Positions 40,601-52,600 of a stretch of 64,000 nucleotides of DNA are shown here, in pieces. Both the position numbers and the translations under genes were made by a program. How positions within the stretch are numbered: the first letter of the stretch is position 1; each line of letters starts with the position of its first letter. The notes below the pieces were generated by a model, which was not told the DNA's origin, did not search any database, and saw nothing but the letters and a program-made list of their open reading frames with translations. This stretch comes from Datnioides undecimradiatus (Eukaryota > Chordata > Actinopteri > Lobotiformes > Datnioididae), in NCBI GenBank assembly GCA_008933995.1, contig WARS01000047.1, positions 1,550,001 to 1,614,000 of the forward strand, in the 5' to 3' direction.

Positions 40601-43600
40601 GTGTAAATTTTGTATATTTTAAAGTTAAATCTGATGCACTTAAAGAGAAAATTTAAGAAACTATGTTGAAGAAAACGTTTTGCTCTTGTAAACATTTTAA
40701 TCATTAACACATCAGCTGTTTCGATATTAATGATCAACTAAAAAGTCACACTTTATTAGTCGAATGTTATACGATGATCCAGTTTGCTCCTCCGATGCTA
40801 AAAACAGTTACACTGTCACTAACATTAGATCACAAGCTAATGTTAGCTAGCTGCATATAACGTTATATATGTTTATCAAGGTTTTTCACAACAGGCAGTC
40901 CGATATGTCAGTCGACAAAAGAGAAATGCTTTTTAGTTCATTATGAGACTGCGCAGGGACACTGGACTGTGGCAGGTCGCCAAAGTGGAGGTAATTAATG
41001 GGAAACAGCAATAATTAGGATGTTTGACTCTGGACCAAATTGGTAGACCAACCAATGGACAGGCAGACATTCCCATGAATAAGCACTAAGTTTGGTATGC
41101 AGTGATAAGTCAGTTCTCCACAATATACTCTGTGTGGAACAGTAAGTAGATTAGAACAATTATTTAAAGGGTGCACAGGCTCATAATCCAGAGTGTCAGT
41201 TGTGATTTTGTCTTCTAAGTCTAATCAGATCCAGCATTGGCAGCATATTCCCCAGCACTGAGTGGTTTATGCCCAATTAATAAATGTGTGTTGTTGGCTG
41301 CAGCATAGCATTCCTCCCGCAGTTCATCACTAATGATTTGGAGCGCTTTAATGTCGGCTGCCTTGAAAGAAGAGTACTAAGCCCGGTGTCACTGTGGCCC
41401 CTTAAATCACCATCAGTCTTCCTCTCTCTCTGTCTCTTTTCCGCCTACACACTTCTCTACCTACAGTTGTCTCTTTCGCACACGCTTCCCCTCGGTTGCT
41501 CTCGTCGTCTCCCTCCCATCCTGTTCTTTTCATTTTCATTTTCCATGTAGGCCCACTGTCTCTTCATTGCTGTCACAGTGTGTCAGAACAGGTGGAATCA
41601 ATTACTGACCCTCAGCAGCCCGCTCCCCTACCACAACTACCCTTTTAATTGAGGGAATTAATGAGTGATCAGCCTGTGAGATGATTTGGTGTCACGGATC
41701 TCTCTCGGCTGTGTGCGAGGGAGGAGAGCTGGGGGAGGGATTGTTTGACCAATCCTGCATAACTAATTCTGTCCTTCCACAGAGGCAGTCAAAGTAGTTC
41801 ACATGTCCCTCCCTGCCTTTGCTGCCTGCTAATCACCTCTAAGGTTGAGCAAAGACACAGTACTGTATTACAACACTAAGTGCTTCATCACTCTTTTACT
41901 GATTAAGATGGCTTTCAAGGGCCACTGGCATACCAGGATGACTTCCATGTGCTCAGCACTTTGGGAATTTCCCCCCATTGAGGCATCCATTGGCTGTATC
42001 TTAACATCTGCTCTGTATGTGTTTACGCAGTGGTTTTGAAGTGTCTCATGTGTTTCTCTCCCTCTCTCTCTTTCTCTCAACCCCCCACTTCTTTCTTTAC
42101 AGATGGAATCTCCTGTCTCCACGCCGGCACCTCCTCCCCTCCATCTCCTGGCCACAGTAGGCAACAGTGAGATTGCCTCGCCGTGTGAGCAGATAATGGT
42201 GCGCACACGCTCAGTGGCGGTGAACACATCCGATGTGGCCCTGGCTACTGAACCTGAGTGCTTGGGGCCCTGCGAGCCTGGTACCAGTGTCAATCTTGAA
42301 GGCATCGTGTGGCAGGAAACTGAAGACGGTAAGTGAAGAGGTTTAACTTGCTGTTGAGGAGAGGTGGGAATATTTGGGGATCTCATGACTCAAGTTTGTC
42401 AGCAATCAATTCAGAATAATTTACAACTGAATCAGTACATGAAATTAAAAAGGTACTCCATGCTCATGCCAGGGTATTTTGTGTAAAATCATTCGCTTGT
42501 GTTAAACAGGAAGTGATCTCTATGACTATCTTCTGACCAAATAAATAAAACGGGAACAACTCAGCTCTTTTATTTTAAACTGGTTTGACATTTCATACAA
42601 ATACAAGAAGCGTTTTACACTCAGCTGCCAAAATATAATGACTGCAATTTTGACTGGGGTGAACTGGTCCTGGCTTCTTATGTAGAAGAGATTGGTGCAG
42701 TTGGTTTGCTCAAGCCTGAGTCTGGTCCTCTGCTGCAGTAACATTAGCCTCTGGGTGATGTTGTACAATGTAAGCCCTTAATTTGTAATATTCCTCAAAT
42801 CATTTCAACTTCTTTTTGCAAAAGTTTGTCAATTTAATTCCCTGCCTCCCTGGGAGAAATACCCCCCCCAGATGCTTGTGATCTTTGGGGTCTGGGTTGT
42901 TCCCCCTCGAGGTTCTCGCGTGGTCTCGCAATCTTGCAAAGCCAGCTCCCTCGCGAGGAAATGTGATTTGAGCAGCAGGACAGCTCTCCACTTTCTCACA
43001 TGATGTGACAGTGACATTTGGTGGTGGTAGTGCATCTCTAAGCTGGTTTGCTAGCCACAGAAGAAGAATGACAGGACAACACGGAGGGGTAGAGTGAAGT
43101 TATTGTTTGCAGAAGTTCCGAATGAAAGAAGAGAATCATCACATGTGATAAACTATGGTAAGGTATGGTGCTTTCAAACCAACTGAATTTACAGAACAAT
43201 CACAGTGTATGCCTATATGTGTGGTTACAGTGATGTTAACTTGAATCAACTCAACTGCGAGCTGGCAGCAGAAGCTACGTGACTCCGACATGTGCTCATT
43301 TGACCTTCTTTCTCCCAGAGCTGTAGCGCTATCAACAGCATGAAAGAATCTGCGAATGTGTGGAAAAGAAAATAAGCTACTAACACGTGATGGTTTGTTT
43401 TGTGCTTTGATTTACGTAGCCAACGTGGTTGCATTAGTACATCAAAGACGCATTGGTTTGTCAAGTTTATAAAAGGATCTTCTTGCTGTCATTGCCATAC
43501 ATTTTTTGCCTGCTAAAATGTAATTGGATATGCCCTGACTGCCTCGGGAGCTGGTGGCGCTACTAATGTGTGCTTTAACAGCACACATGCTGCATAATAT

Positions 43601-46600
43601 TGCCAACACGAATAGTAGTTGGCAGGCAGTTCTTAGGTGGCCTTGATTTGTTTTTTTGCTCGGGAGTATGCAGACAGGAGTTTGCTGCACAGAGATATCT
43701 CAACAACAACAACAACAACATGGCTTTTAACACAAAGCCGTTTTTTGCAAGCGTGCCATTTGGGAATAGAGTTGGCTTCTCTCCTGCAGTGCAGTCCGAG
43801 TGAAATCTTAGACTCTCTCAGTTTTCCTCCCTTTGATCGAAACCGCATTCAGCTTATTTAATTTTAAGATGTATCACTAGCACTATCAGGTTCTGCTGGG
43901 TCTGAAAAACTGCCCTCTTTTTCTGCCGTGCATGTGAAATAACGCAAACACCTAATCTTCAAAGCAGCTCGCGCTCAGTTGCTCTGCGGGCATGCTGAGT
44001 ACAAATCGCCCACACATCCACAGTGCCGCTTGTTCGGTTCACTTGGAGGAACCGAACAGAAGAAGGGTCCGTGCCTCATCAACATTCCCAAAGCACAGTC
44101 CCTGCTATTGAGTGGCTTTTCCCCCCTCTCTCCCTTTTTTTGATTTTTGCTCCAGCCCTGGGCTGCGTCTGATTCACCCCTGTTCTCCTCTATTGCGACT
44201 CTTTTCTGTTACCAAGCATCCAGCCAGTCACCCCTTGACTCTGTTTCCAAGCAAACTGGGAGAGAGCGAGTGCAAGGCAGGGGGTTTGGAGAAGGAGGGG
44301 TGGGGGTAGACAAGGCTACTTCTGTTAGTGACACAAATATGGCTCAGAGCCAACACCAGTACTATGTTTGTGCTCCCTCATTCTCTGCCTCCCACAGAGT
44401 GATTGACCCTCCCCCTCGCCCTGCCCCCTTCCCTATCCCCGTCCAAGTCTGTCCTTTGCCTGCACTCACTCTCTCAAAGCTGCTATTTTGGCTGAAAAGG
44501 TAGTGGTTTGGCCTGATGGGGCTGTGTTTTCTTCTGATCCCACTCTATCTGGCTCAGTGGGGAGGGGGTTGGTGGGAGCCTTTGAGTGCTTTTAGAAGTG
44601 GCATGGTGGAGCTAGGACGTAAGGAGAGTATGGGTTTTTTGGGGGGTGGCGGGGGAGGCATTCTGCAGGTGTAGCACACAGGTTGTTATGGCCATTGGAA
44701 CTGTGAGGCCACGAGAAGGGTTTCCTGTTCCAGCACATTTCGCTCACTTTGAAGCCTTTTCTTAAAAATCTCAAACCTCAAATCTCAAAAATCTCTTATC
44801 AGGTAGACAGTCAGGGTAGAACATTGTGTGATAAAGGATGAAGAAAGATCTTCGATAAGTACAACTATGAAGTAGCACTCTGTTGTCTGACACCACTCCT
44901 TACCAGATCTGCAACTGTTATAAACAGCCACCAGTATAGCTGGTCTTATAATCTGAGACTGAAACTCTGCTGTCTTTCTAAGGACACGTTTCTCTCCAGC
45001 CTCCGCCGTATGACATTTTGCACACTACATTAAGCAACACAAAGATGTGTATTCCTCCTGCATCATTTTAATGATACGAGCCCCTAACAACCCACTGGCT
45101 AGTTTTAAAATGAAAGAGACCCAGATGCTGCCTCCTTCAAACTGCGCTGCCATTCTGCTGTTTTTCCCCTCAGAGACCTATGAAAGCAGACTCCTCTCAT
45201 TGTGGGGCGACTGAGCAAATGAGAACCAAATGAGGAAATCAAGCAAATCCAGGCAGAGTACCAGGGAAGGGCAACAAACAGAGGCCCCAAAGACATAGCC
45301 GAGGCATCCTGATTAGCAGTGAAGTTGAGCAGTCCCCCCCACTTCTCTGCATGACAAGTCTCATACAGAGCTGTTTAGGCATGCACTGTGTGTGTGCGCG
45401 TTTCATTTAGCATGCCAACCAACAGCTGCTTCATCACCTCCGCCTTTCGGCCTTGTGGGAGTAAATGAACAACAGGCTCTCGGTAATTGTCTGCGCCTCA
45501 CCCGACTCGCCGAGTGCCAGAGAAAGAAACAGATGAGGAGGAAGCAAGCGACACCGAACAAAACACGATCACAGTAGCTGCACCTTTGGTCAGGGCTGAC
45601 AAGAATCTTGTCTGATGAGGCTGAATAAATGTTTCATCCTGTGTAATTTGAGCACAGATGTAGCAGCCCATTCAGCCGAGGCTGGATAATGGCAAGATTA
45701 AAATAGCAGCCTGAATGTATACGTGGAATGTTGAACAAAATAGCCCATAAAGCTAAAATTAAAAACCCGGTTTGATGCATTTAGTCCAGTGTAGGAGAAA
45801 AAAATGGATAATATGAGGTGAGGGAAAGTGAGTCTGTGTCATTCAGTCTGTCTGGGGGCGAGTGAAGTGTAGACAGGAGGAAGGGAGGGGGCGAGGGCAG
45901 AGCCGTGGTATTTTAAGGCCCGGTGCTGTCACAAATCCCCTCAGCGTAGACGAGGCAGTGGCAGCTCCCAGGGTCGTGTCAGCAGAGCGATGGGCCAACC
46001 CCTCCCAGGCTTAGCATGCTGATACCTCCAAATGTCATCTCTAAAATGCTGGAGAAGTTTATTGCTCTTGAAACGCAGCCCAGAATGCCTTGGCTCCTGC
46101 TCCAGGGTAGAGGGAACACAGAGGGGGCCCCTCTGGCCAAACACTGCAGCTCCATGCCAGTGCACTCCCCCCACCACCACCCCCAGAGCCTCACACACAC
46201 CGACCCTCCAGTACACAACAGGCTACTCCCCGAGCAGGTCCCACAGCTTCTTAAGCTCCCTAATAGATAAATAATACAGACTGTTTGCGATAAAATGTTT
46301 GTCTCATGGATTATTTATGCAACACACATTACAACATTGTAGCATTGGCTTTAGCACGGGAGTTAAAAGCTGTTTGGCATCTGAATAGAAGAGGGGTCAG
46401 TGTGAAACCAATATTCCTGTATAAACATTAGAGAGATGTCTTTTTTTGCACTGTTTCTCCACCCCTGTCAGTGAGCTGAGAAGGGGAATATTGTATGAAA
46501 GGAGCACTTGGCTCTGTAGCTCACTTGCCAGCTATGCTTCCTTGCTCTTTTGAAGACCACCTGTCAGTGGCCTCATTGAAAGGTTTTTTTTTTCTACAAA

Positions 46601-49600
46601 GGCGAGCAGTGGCTGCTCTCTCTGAACTCGCCGTAGAGACTGTCCTTGAAACGAGAGTGAGCATTCTCAGGAGGCCTGAAGCCCTCTGCCAGACCAACGA
46701 GCGAAAAGAAGGAGTGCGAAATCAATCACACAACACCGACTTCTGTTAACAGTAGAGCACCAATTGAGACGGAAAGAACAAAAGTGATGTGCGTTCCTCT
46801 TTCTCCTGCCTGCGCTCACTTGCCAGTTCCTAAACCATGTTTACTTTCCAGCCTACCCAGCCAATCTTTACCCTCATCACTGCTCTCTGTGCTAGAGTGG
46901 AAGTGACCAATTTCCAGGGAAAAACTTGAACTCTCCCACGTAAAGAATTCACCACTGTTCCTAAATATGTGGTTGAAACAAGACCTTGAAAGGATATTAA
47001 GATATAGATGACTAACCATTCTTTGAGGGTGGAGGCTTGTCTTGTTAGTAGCAAATTTAGGCCCTGGGTGGTGTTACCAAGATGGCGCCTGAGCGAACCC
47101 AAATCTCTTAAGAGAGACTGGGTTCCTATTCATATTGGCCGACAACTGCATTTTTTCAAGCACTTAAACGGTCTTGCGATGTAAATCATATGCCTTGAGG
47201 AATTGTAGGCTTTGCCAGTGGTTGTCATAAGATATCATGTTTGCTATATACACGTCAACGAGAGCTTGAGTAATGCGCCTTTGGCAGATCTGTGTCTTAA
47301 TCTCAGCGCCATCTCCTTTAAGGAAAAACACCAGAGGGTTTGTTTTAACAGAGAGAGATTGTAGATTTACCCAGATGACATTTAAGGAACCAGCTCCTTG
47401 CCTCCTGACAAATTATTTACAGTAATACATGCATGCAAAGTTGGTAGAGATGTCAATTATTAATTTTTTGGCTGTTACATTTGTTCCACACGTTTTGTGA
47501 TCCGCTCCTGCTGTCGGAGTAAACATGTACTGATTTTTTTTTCATTTTATTTTATTTTTTTGTGGTGGGAGAAACTGCTGCATGGTACTGATAATGCTGC
47601 GGCGATGTGGAAAGCATACTAATGCTCCTTTCCTTTGCCTCTCAGTGGTATGAGAGAATTGACCTTCTCACAGGCTGTTATTCTTGTCAGTGAGAGTGAC
47701 TTCGCACTTTTACCTCTTATGAGCAGAAATGCAGCCTGAACTTTTTAGATAGTGCTCATTTTAATGCAAACGAGATCAACCAGTTAATTGGTCAACGCGT
47801 GCTGGTCATCGGTAATCCTTTGCTTTATTTCTTGGGTGTCCAAATTTTTAAATGCCTGTGTGTTGTTTGATTTTGTTTGGTTGCTTCTTTGTAACACAAT
47901 CTACAGTGTTGCTTTTTGAAAATTAAATAAAAAAACCCCACAATTTTATATGTTTTAACAAGGTTATCTAGTTGTTTGTCACAAAATATCAGAAAATGGT
48001 AAAAACAGCACACACTGTTTCTCATTTCTGGCTTCCCTCTTTGTGTAGGTGTACAGCTATGCAGCAAGCTAAACATATTTCCAATTCTGAAGACACAGAG
48101 ATGGCCTTTGAATTTATTCTGGGAGCAGCTTCAACAATTCATGATAACGATTAGAAAGCAGAAAAAAAAGATGCCTTAAATGGGGGAAAAAAACTCATTA
48201 AATAACATGGAAATGGATTTACTGCCAAATTAGTTGCGTTCTTCCTCATGCCAGGATCGGCGTTAAGTCACCATCAGGAGTACACAGTAATTAATCTAGT
48301 AAACATAGAGTTCATAACAGCCAGAGCAAAGATACAAACAGTGAAATACATAACGGTCAGCCAGCTTTAATGAACAGTTGTTTACAGTGTTGATTGGCAA
48401 CATCATATTAGCCACAGGTTGCTAATGTAATGACAAGCTTTTCTAGCTGGGAAATGATCTTAGAAAGACTAAAACTAAAGCAGCACACAGCAGCTATTGG
48501 AGTGTCAGTATGTGCTTGATCACAGATCTGACAAAATGGTGGACATAACTTTGACAGTTAAAGTGCTACGGAACTGTGTCAGTGGTGGCTGCCATGGCAA
48601 CGGAATATTCGGCTGGTGGCAGGATAGCCAAAGTGACGACGTGAGATGTGTTTGAGTCCAAAGTCCAAAAAAGATATTCGCTTTTACTATTGTGAAAAGC
48701 ACCAGTTCTTACATTTCAGAAGTCATTTCAGATTTTTGGCATTGAAAAAATTATATCAATTGTTATTAAATCAAAGTAGTTTCTGATGAAGGCTGTTGAC
48801 CAATTTTAACTGATCTACAATGTAACTTTCACTCTTACTTCCTAAATACCAAAATTAAAATACTACATCTATCACAGTCCACATGTAACCAGCTTCTCCA
48901 CTGCTGGAAGTCAGTCATACAATTCCCCCTAAATTCCTGTTCCCTGCCCGGGATTTAAGAAAAGGTCAGACTTAGGACTCTGCTTTCTGACACTGACATA
49001 ACTGGACAAGCTCGGCTTCATTTTATGCACCACGAGTGCAGAAACCCTTTTAAAATGGACTGTTGGAAACATGCTCAGACACTTGAATGCTCAAACGCTT
49101 CATTTATCAATGTTACAGTTATTGCTCATGGCAGCACCCGGCTATCTTTTATCTTCTCTCCGTAATGAATACTGACACTATTTTTCTCATTGTTCTCACT
49201 TTCTTGTCTACATGCAACCTTGATGAGTGGTGCCTTTAGTGCCGAGAAAATGGAGACATGGAACGAGCTGTTTTCTGGCAGGATACAAAGAGGGCTGTAA
49301 AATCCGTCAATAAGTGCTTTAATATCTGACTGTGTGCAGGAAGTGATAATCGCAAGAACTGGTAATTGTTCTCACAAGCATTGTTATTTTTTTCATCATG
49401 ATGTGTTTTAATCTGAATTAGAAACTTTGCATTTGTTACAACGCGAGGGCAGTCTTATAGTGTCGCGTCCAATCATTACACAGGAGTGATCCCCCGCTTT
49501 CAAAGATAACAAAGACATTTTGACAAGGTCACTCAGTGAAAATGCCATTAACCCCACTGAATTCCTGTTGAGTTGAGGCAGAGCAGAGGTCAGCCAATGA

Positions 49601-52600
49601 ACCCACAGCCCTCACGAGCAACAGAGGACCTGATATTTTGGCCCCACTGCACCTAATGAAAAGTGTTAAGGACGGAGGAGGAGTGGGGGGTTCGTTTAGG
49701 GCCAGAGGGGGCAGTCACCCATGCGGCAGGCAACCTACTCCTGACTTAATTTGTCCCCTTACATTACCCTCTTGTTCAAGTAATCCCGTACAAGTACGAG
49801 GTGGAGTTTGGCGCATAAGGAGGGCTGCCATTTGGTGTTCGGCAGCGTTGAAAGGAAATGAGTGGTAAAATTGCAGGCCAATTCCTCTCAGTAATGTGGG
49901 CTTCACTCAGCTGTCATGAGTGACCCTAATAAGGCTGACACAAAGGGGGAGGGTGGGAACTGAGTTTGCTCCAAATCACTCAAATCGTTCTTTTTCTTCC
50001 CGAGAAACAAATCTAGTCAGTGAAGACCGAGATCATGGCTCGCACAAACACTGATATGTAACTCCCTGTGTGTAAACAAATGATCATGCATGGTGGGAAA
50101 TTTGTTTGGGTTGTTTTGTCAAGGGCTTTTCATGTTTGGACAGACTTGGCGTTGACATCTTTGCCCCGACAGCTTGAGAATTAGTCCTAGGATGAAAATA
50201 CATAGATGAATTCAAGGCTTTCAGCACTGAAGCTTAATCTTTCAGCATACCCTTGAACATATTTTTGATATTGGCAAGAAATTTTGTAAATTCATATCCC
50301 TCCCCATCAGGAGACGTTATTAAGTGGTCCAGTCAAAACACTGTGTTGTAAATTGTGTCAAATGTAGGCTGTACGGAGAAACAATGAGTAGCAAGCTTTA
50401 GGCAAACCAGAATTGTTATTAATAATTATTCTTGACTGAAACCATCCTGTCATTATGAATCACAACTCCTTGTCTTTTTTAATGTGCAGTCAACAAACCG
50501 CATCAAGCCGTTGTTTAATAAGTCCGTATCGCCACGCAATAATGATTGTTAAAATGATTAATGAAGAGAAACTGTCATCTGACAAGGTACATTTTTGATA
50601 AGAAATTAAGCCTAATGTTGTATGCAGAGGGGCTGAGCTGATTGTTACACTTCACTTTACTTTAATCAGCTTTATTATCTCCAGAAAATAATAAGAATGA
50701 TTTAAAGAGAGAGTCGAGCTCAAACTGCTGCATTGCAATAATGATGTAAATGGTATATCTGTCACTATTACTGCTAATTTAGAGTAATCCAGGCTGTCTA
50801 CCTCAGACTTTTCAGAGTTAAATGATCTGGCTCCCAAATTGAATTTCAGAGCTCTGATGCAGCCTCTTAAGTGTCAGCGATGAAAACCCTCTTCACTTGT
50901 GCACGGGATGAGGAATATGATATGATAACTTGGTCTGTCACTCTCAGTTTCTGTTCAGCTTATACACCCCAAAAGCCTCAAACAGCATCAATTCTGCTTG
51001 CCTTTTTAAAACAAATTAATCCAATGTCAGTTCGAAGTTGAAGCCACAACATTTTGAGCTTTATTCCCATTTGAGTTGAAATGCATCTAGATTTCTTTGA
51101 ATGTCCTTGAGCTGTCCCGAATATCGCTCAGGGAGCTGGTTTATTAAAATTCACTGAAAGCATTGCCCAGGCAGAGAGATCTGAGGTGACCCAGAAGCCA
51201 AGGACCACCCTTACTGGATTACAGTTCCTTGGCTTCAATGTGGGAGTGTGGCCCCTCCGAGGAAAGAAACACAAGATGCATAGCTTTGAGTCTACAAAGA
51301 TATGTCAAAGATTCAGGTCTTGAAGTAAAGCATTGCAGTGAGAGATGAGATATTGGCTCATAATCTTAAATTTTACATGCTTTCCTGTCACATATATTGG
51401 TGATATATGTCCATTAGCAGTAGTACCAGTTAAATACATTTTTCCTGTAGCTGCATGATATTTCCTTATGCTGACCTGCCCATGTGTTACTGTGCAGTAT
51501 TTATAGAGTGCTTAATGGTTGAGGTGTTTACTCACCTTTTGACTCTGACAGCACATTAAGTATTTCCGCCCAATCAATCAGCAACGTATTTAGAATGTAA
51601 ATGTTCAATATGACTGATCGATTTGTCACCTGTGCTACACTTTTTAATGGAGCACCGTGCTGTGGGCTGCTTTCCTCTGGTGGACACCTGAGAGCTGCAG
51701 CTGAGGGGAAATGCAGAGAAATTCAGATTGTGGCCAAGATTAATTTTCCAACAGGACAGTGATCTGTAAAGCAATGCCAAATAAACCATGGAATGTGTCC
51801 AAAACAAGATTGTGAAAGTCCTTGATAACTGAGCCAGCTGTCTTAAAGAAAACATTTCCAGTGGCTTGAAGATCATTTCTGAGATACCCCTCATACAGCT
51901 TGACTGAGTTTGAGTAAATCCATGGGAAGAAATACTGGAAATTCAAAAATGTCAGTGTGCTAAGTCAACAACTATATATCGAAAAAGATCAAAATCTGTA
52001 AACTCATCTGTAGATGTCGGTAGATCCAGTATATTTTTTTTAAAAGTGCTGTCAAAAACACTTCACCCCCAGTGTTCACGAGAACTGAATTCTGAAATAA
52101 AGCATTTTTGCTTTATTTTGCAATCTACGCTTTGAGAAGTACATTACCTATGATGTGCACAGACCCTTAGAGGATTTGTTATACATTTTGGCAGGTATGT
52201 TCAGCACCTTCTTGCAAACACTTTACCTCACCTGTCTCTTAAATACGCAGTATTTATAGCAGTCATCTTAGCGTAGCACAAAAACTGGAAACAAGGCTTA
52301 GAAGTTGCCTAAGTCTGTGCAATTTAAAATATGTATATGAGCATTGTATAAATATTTTCACTTGGCAAAAAACTAGCAAATTAAACTAAATAATTAAAGA
52401 AAATAATGATTATTACAGGAGAGATTAGCTCTAAAGGTCCCCATCCTTTGTCGCAGCTTCTCTAGTAAAGAGACAGTCATGAAGTCTTCAATATGAAGAC
52501 CGAATGCTAATTTAAAATGATTAAAGACTTCTAACAACTCATGGTATAATTTCTTAACCCCGCATTGGAGAAAGCAGGGAAGACTATATCCTGCACATCA

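Larger units (their letters stand above)
16610..42102 (+). other. znf609: znf609 intron 2 (25.5 kb)
   Basis: Bounded by GTACGT at 16610 and a long CT-rich tract ending TTTACAG at 42102. The gap is mostly unique AT-rich sequence with scattered homopolymer runs (T run near 27488-27504, A run near 31698-31712). Supported contents are listed separately: a widespread teleost repeat piece and a tRNA-like promoter near 28 kb, one ATTAATCG repeat at 32.6 kb, a hairpin at 33.4 kb and two GCTAAC repeats at 33.8 and 40.4 kb. Purine-rich stretches occur near 23.7 kb and a pyrimidine-rich stretch near 41.4 kb. No nested gene was recognised; the longest open frames (for example 18259-18666) have no domain or splice context. 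Confidence 0.85.

Noticed and set aside
41868-42386. 172-codon antisense open frame across exon 3
   Set aside because: It overlaps a conserved coding exon on the other strand and extends into flanking intron; it is a shadow with no recognisable product.
44620-44665. G-rich block as a possible G-quadruplex
   Set aside because: Only three separate runs of three or more G occur within loop range, so a standard four-run quadruplex is not supported.
52380-52435. AATAATGATTATT-rich stretch resembling an end of the ATTAATCG repeat
   Set aside because: Too short and without the internal landmarks of the repeat nearby, so low-complexity AT sequence explains it.
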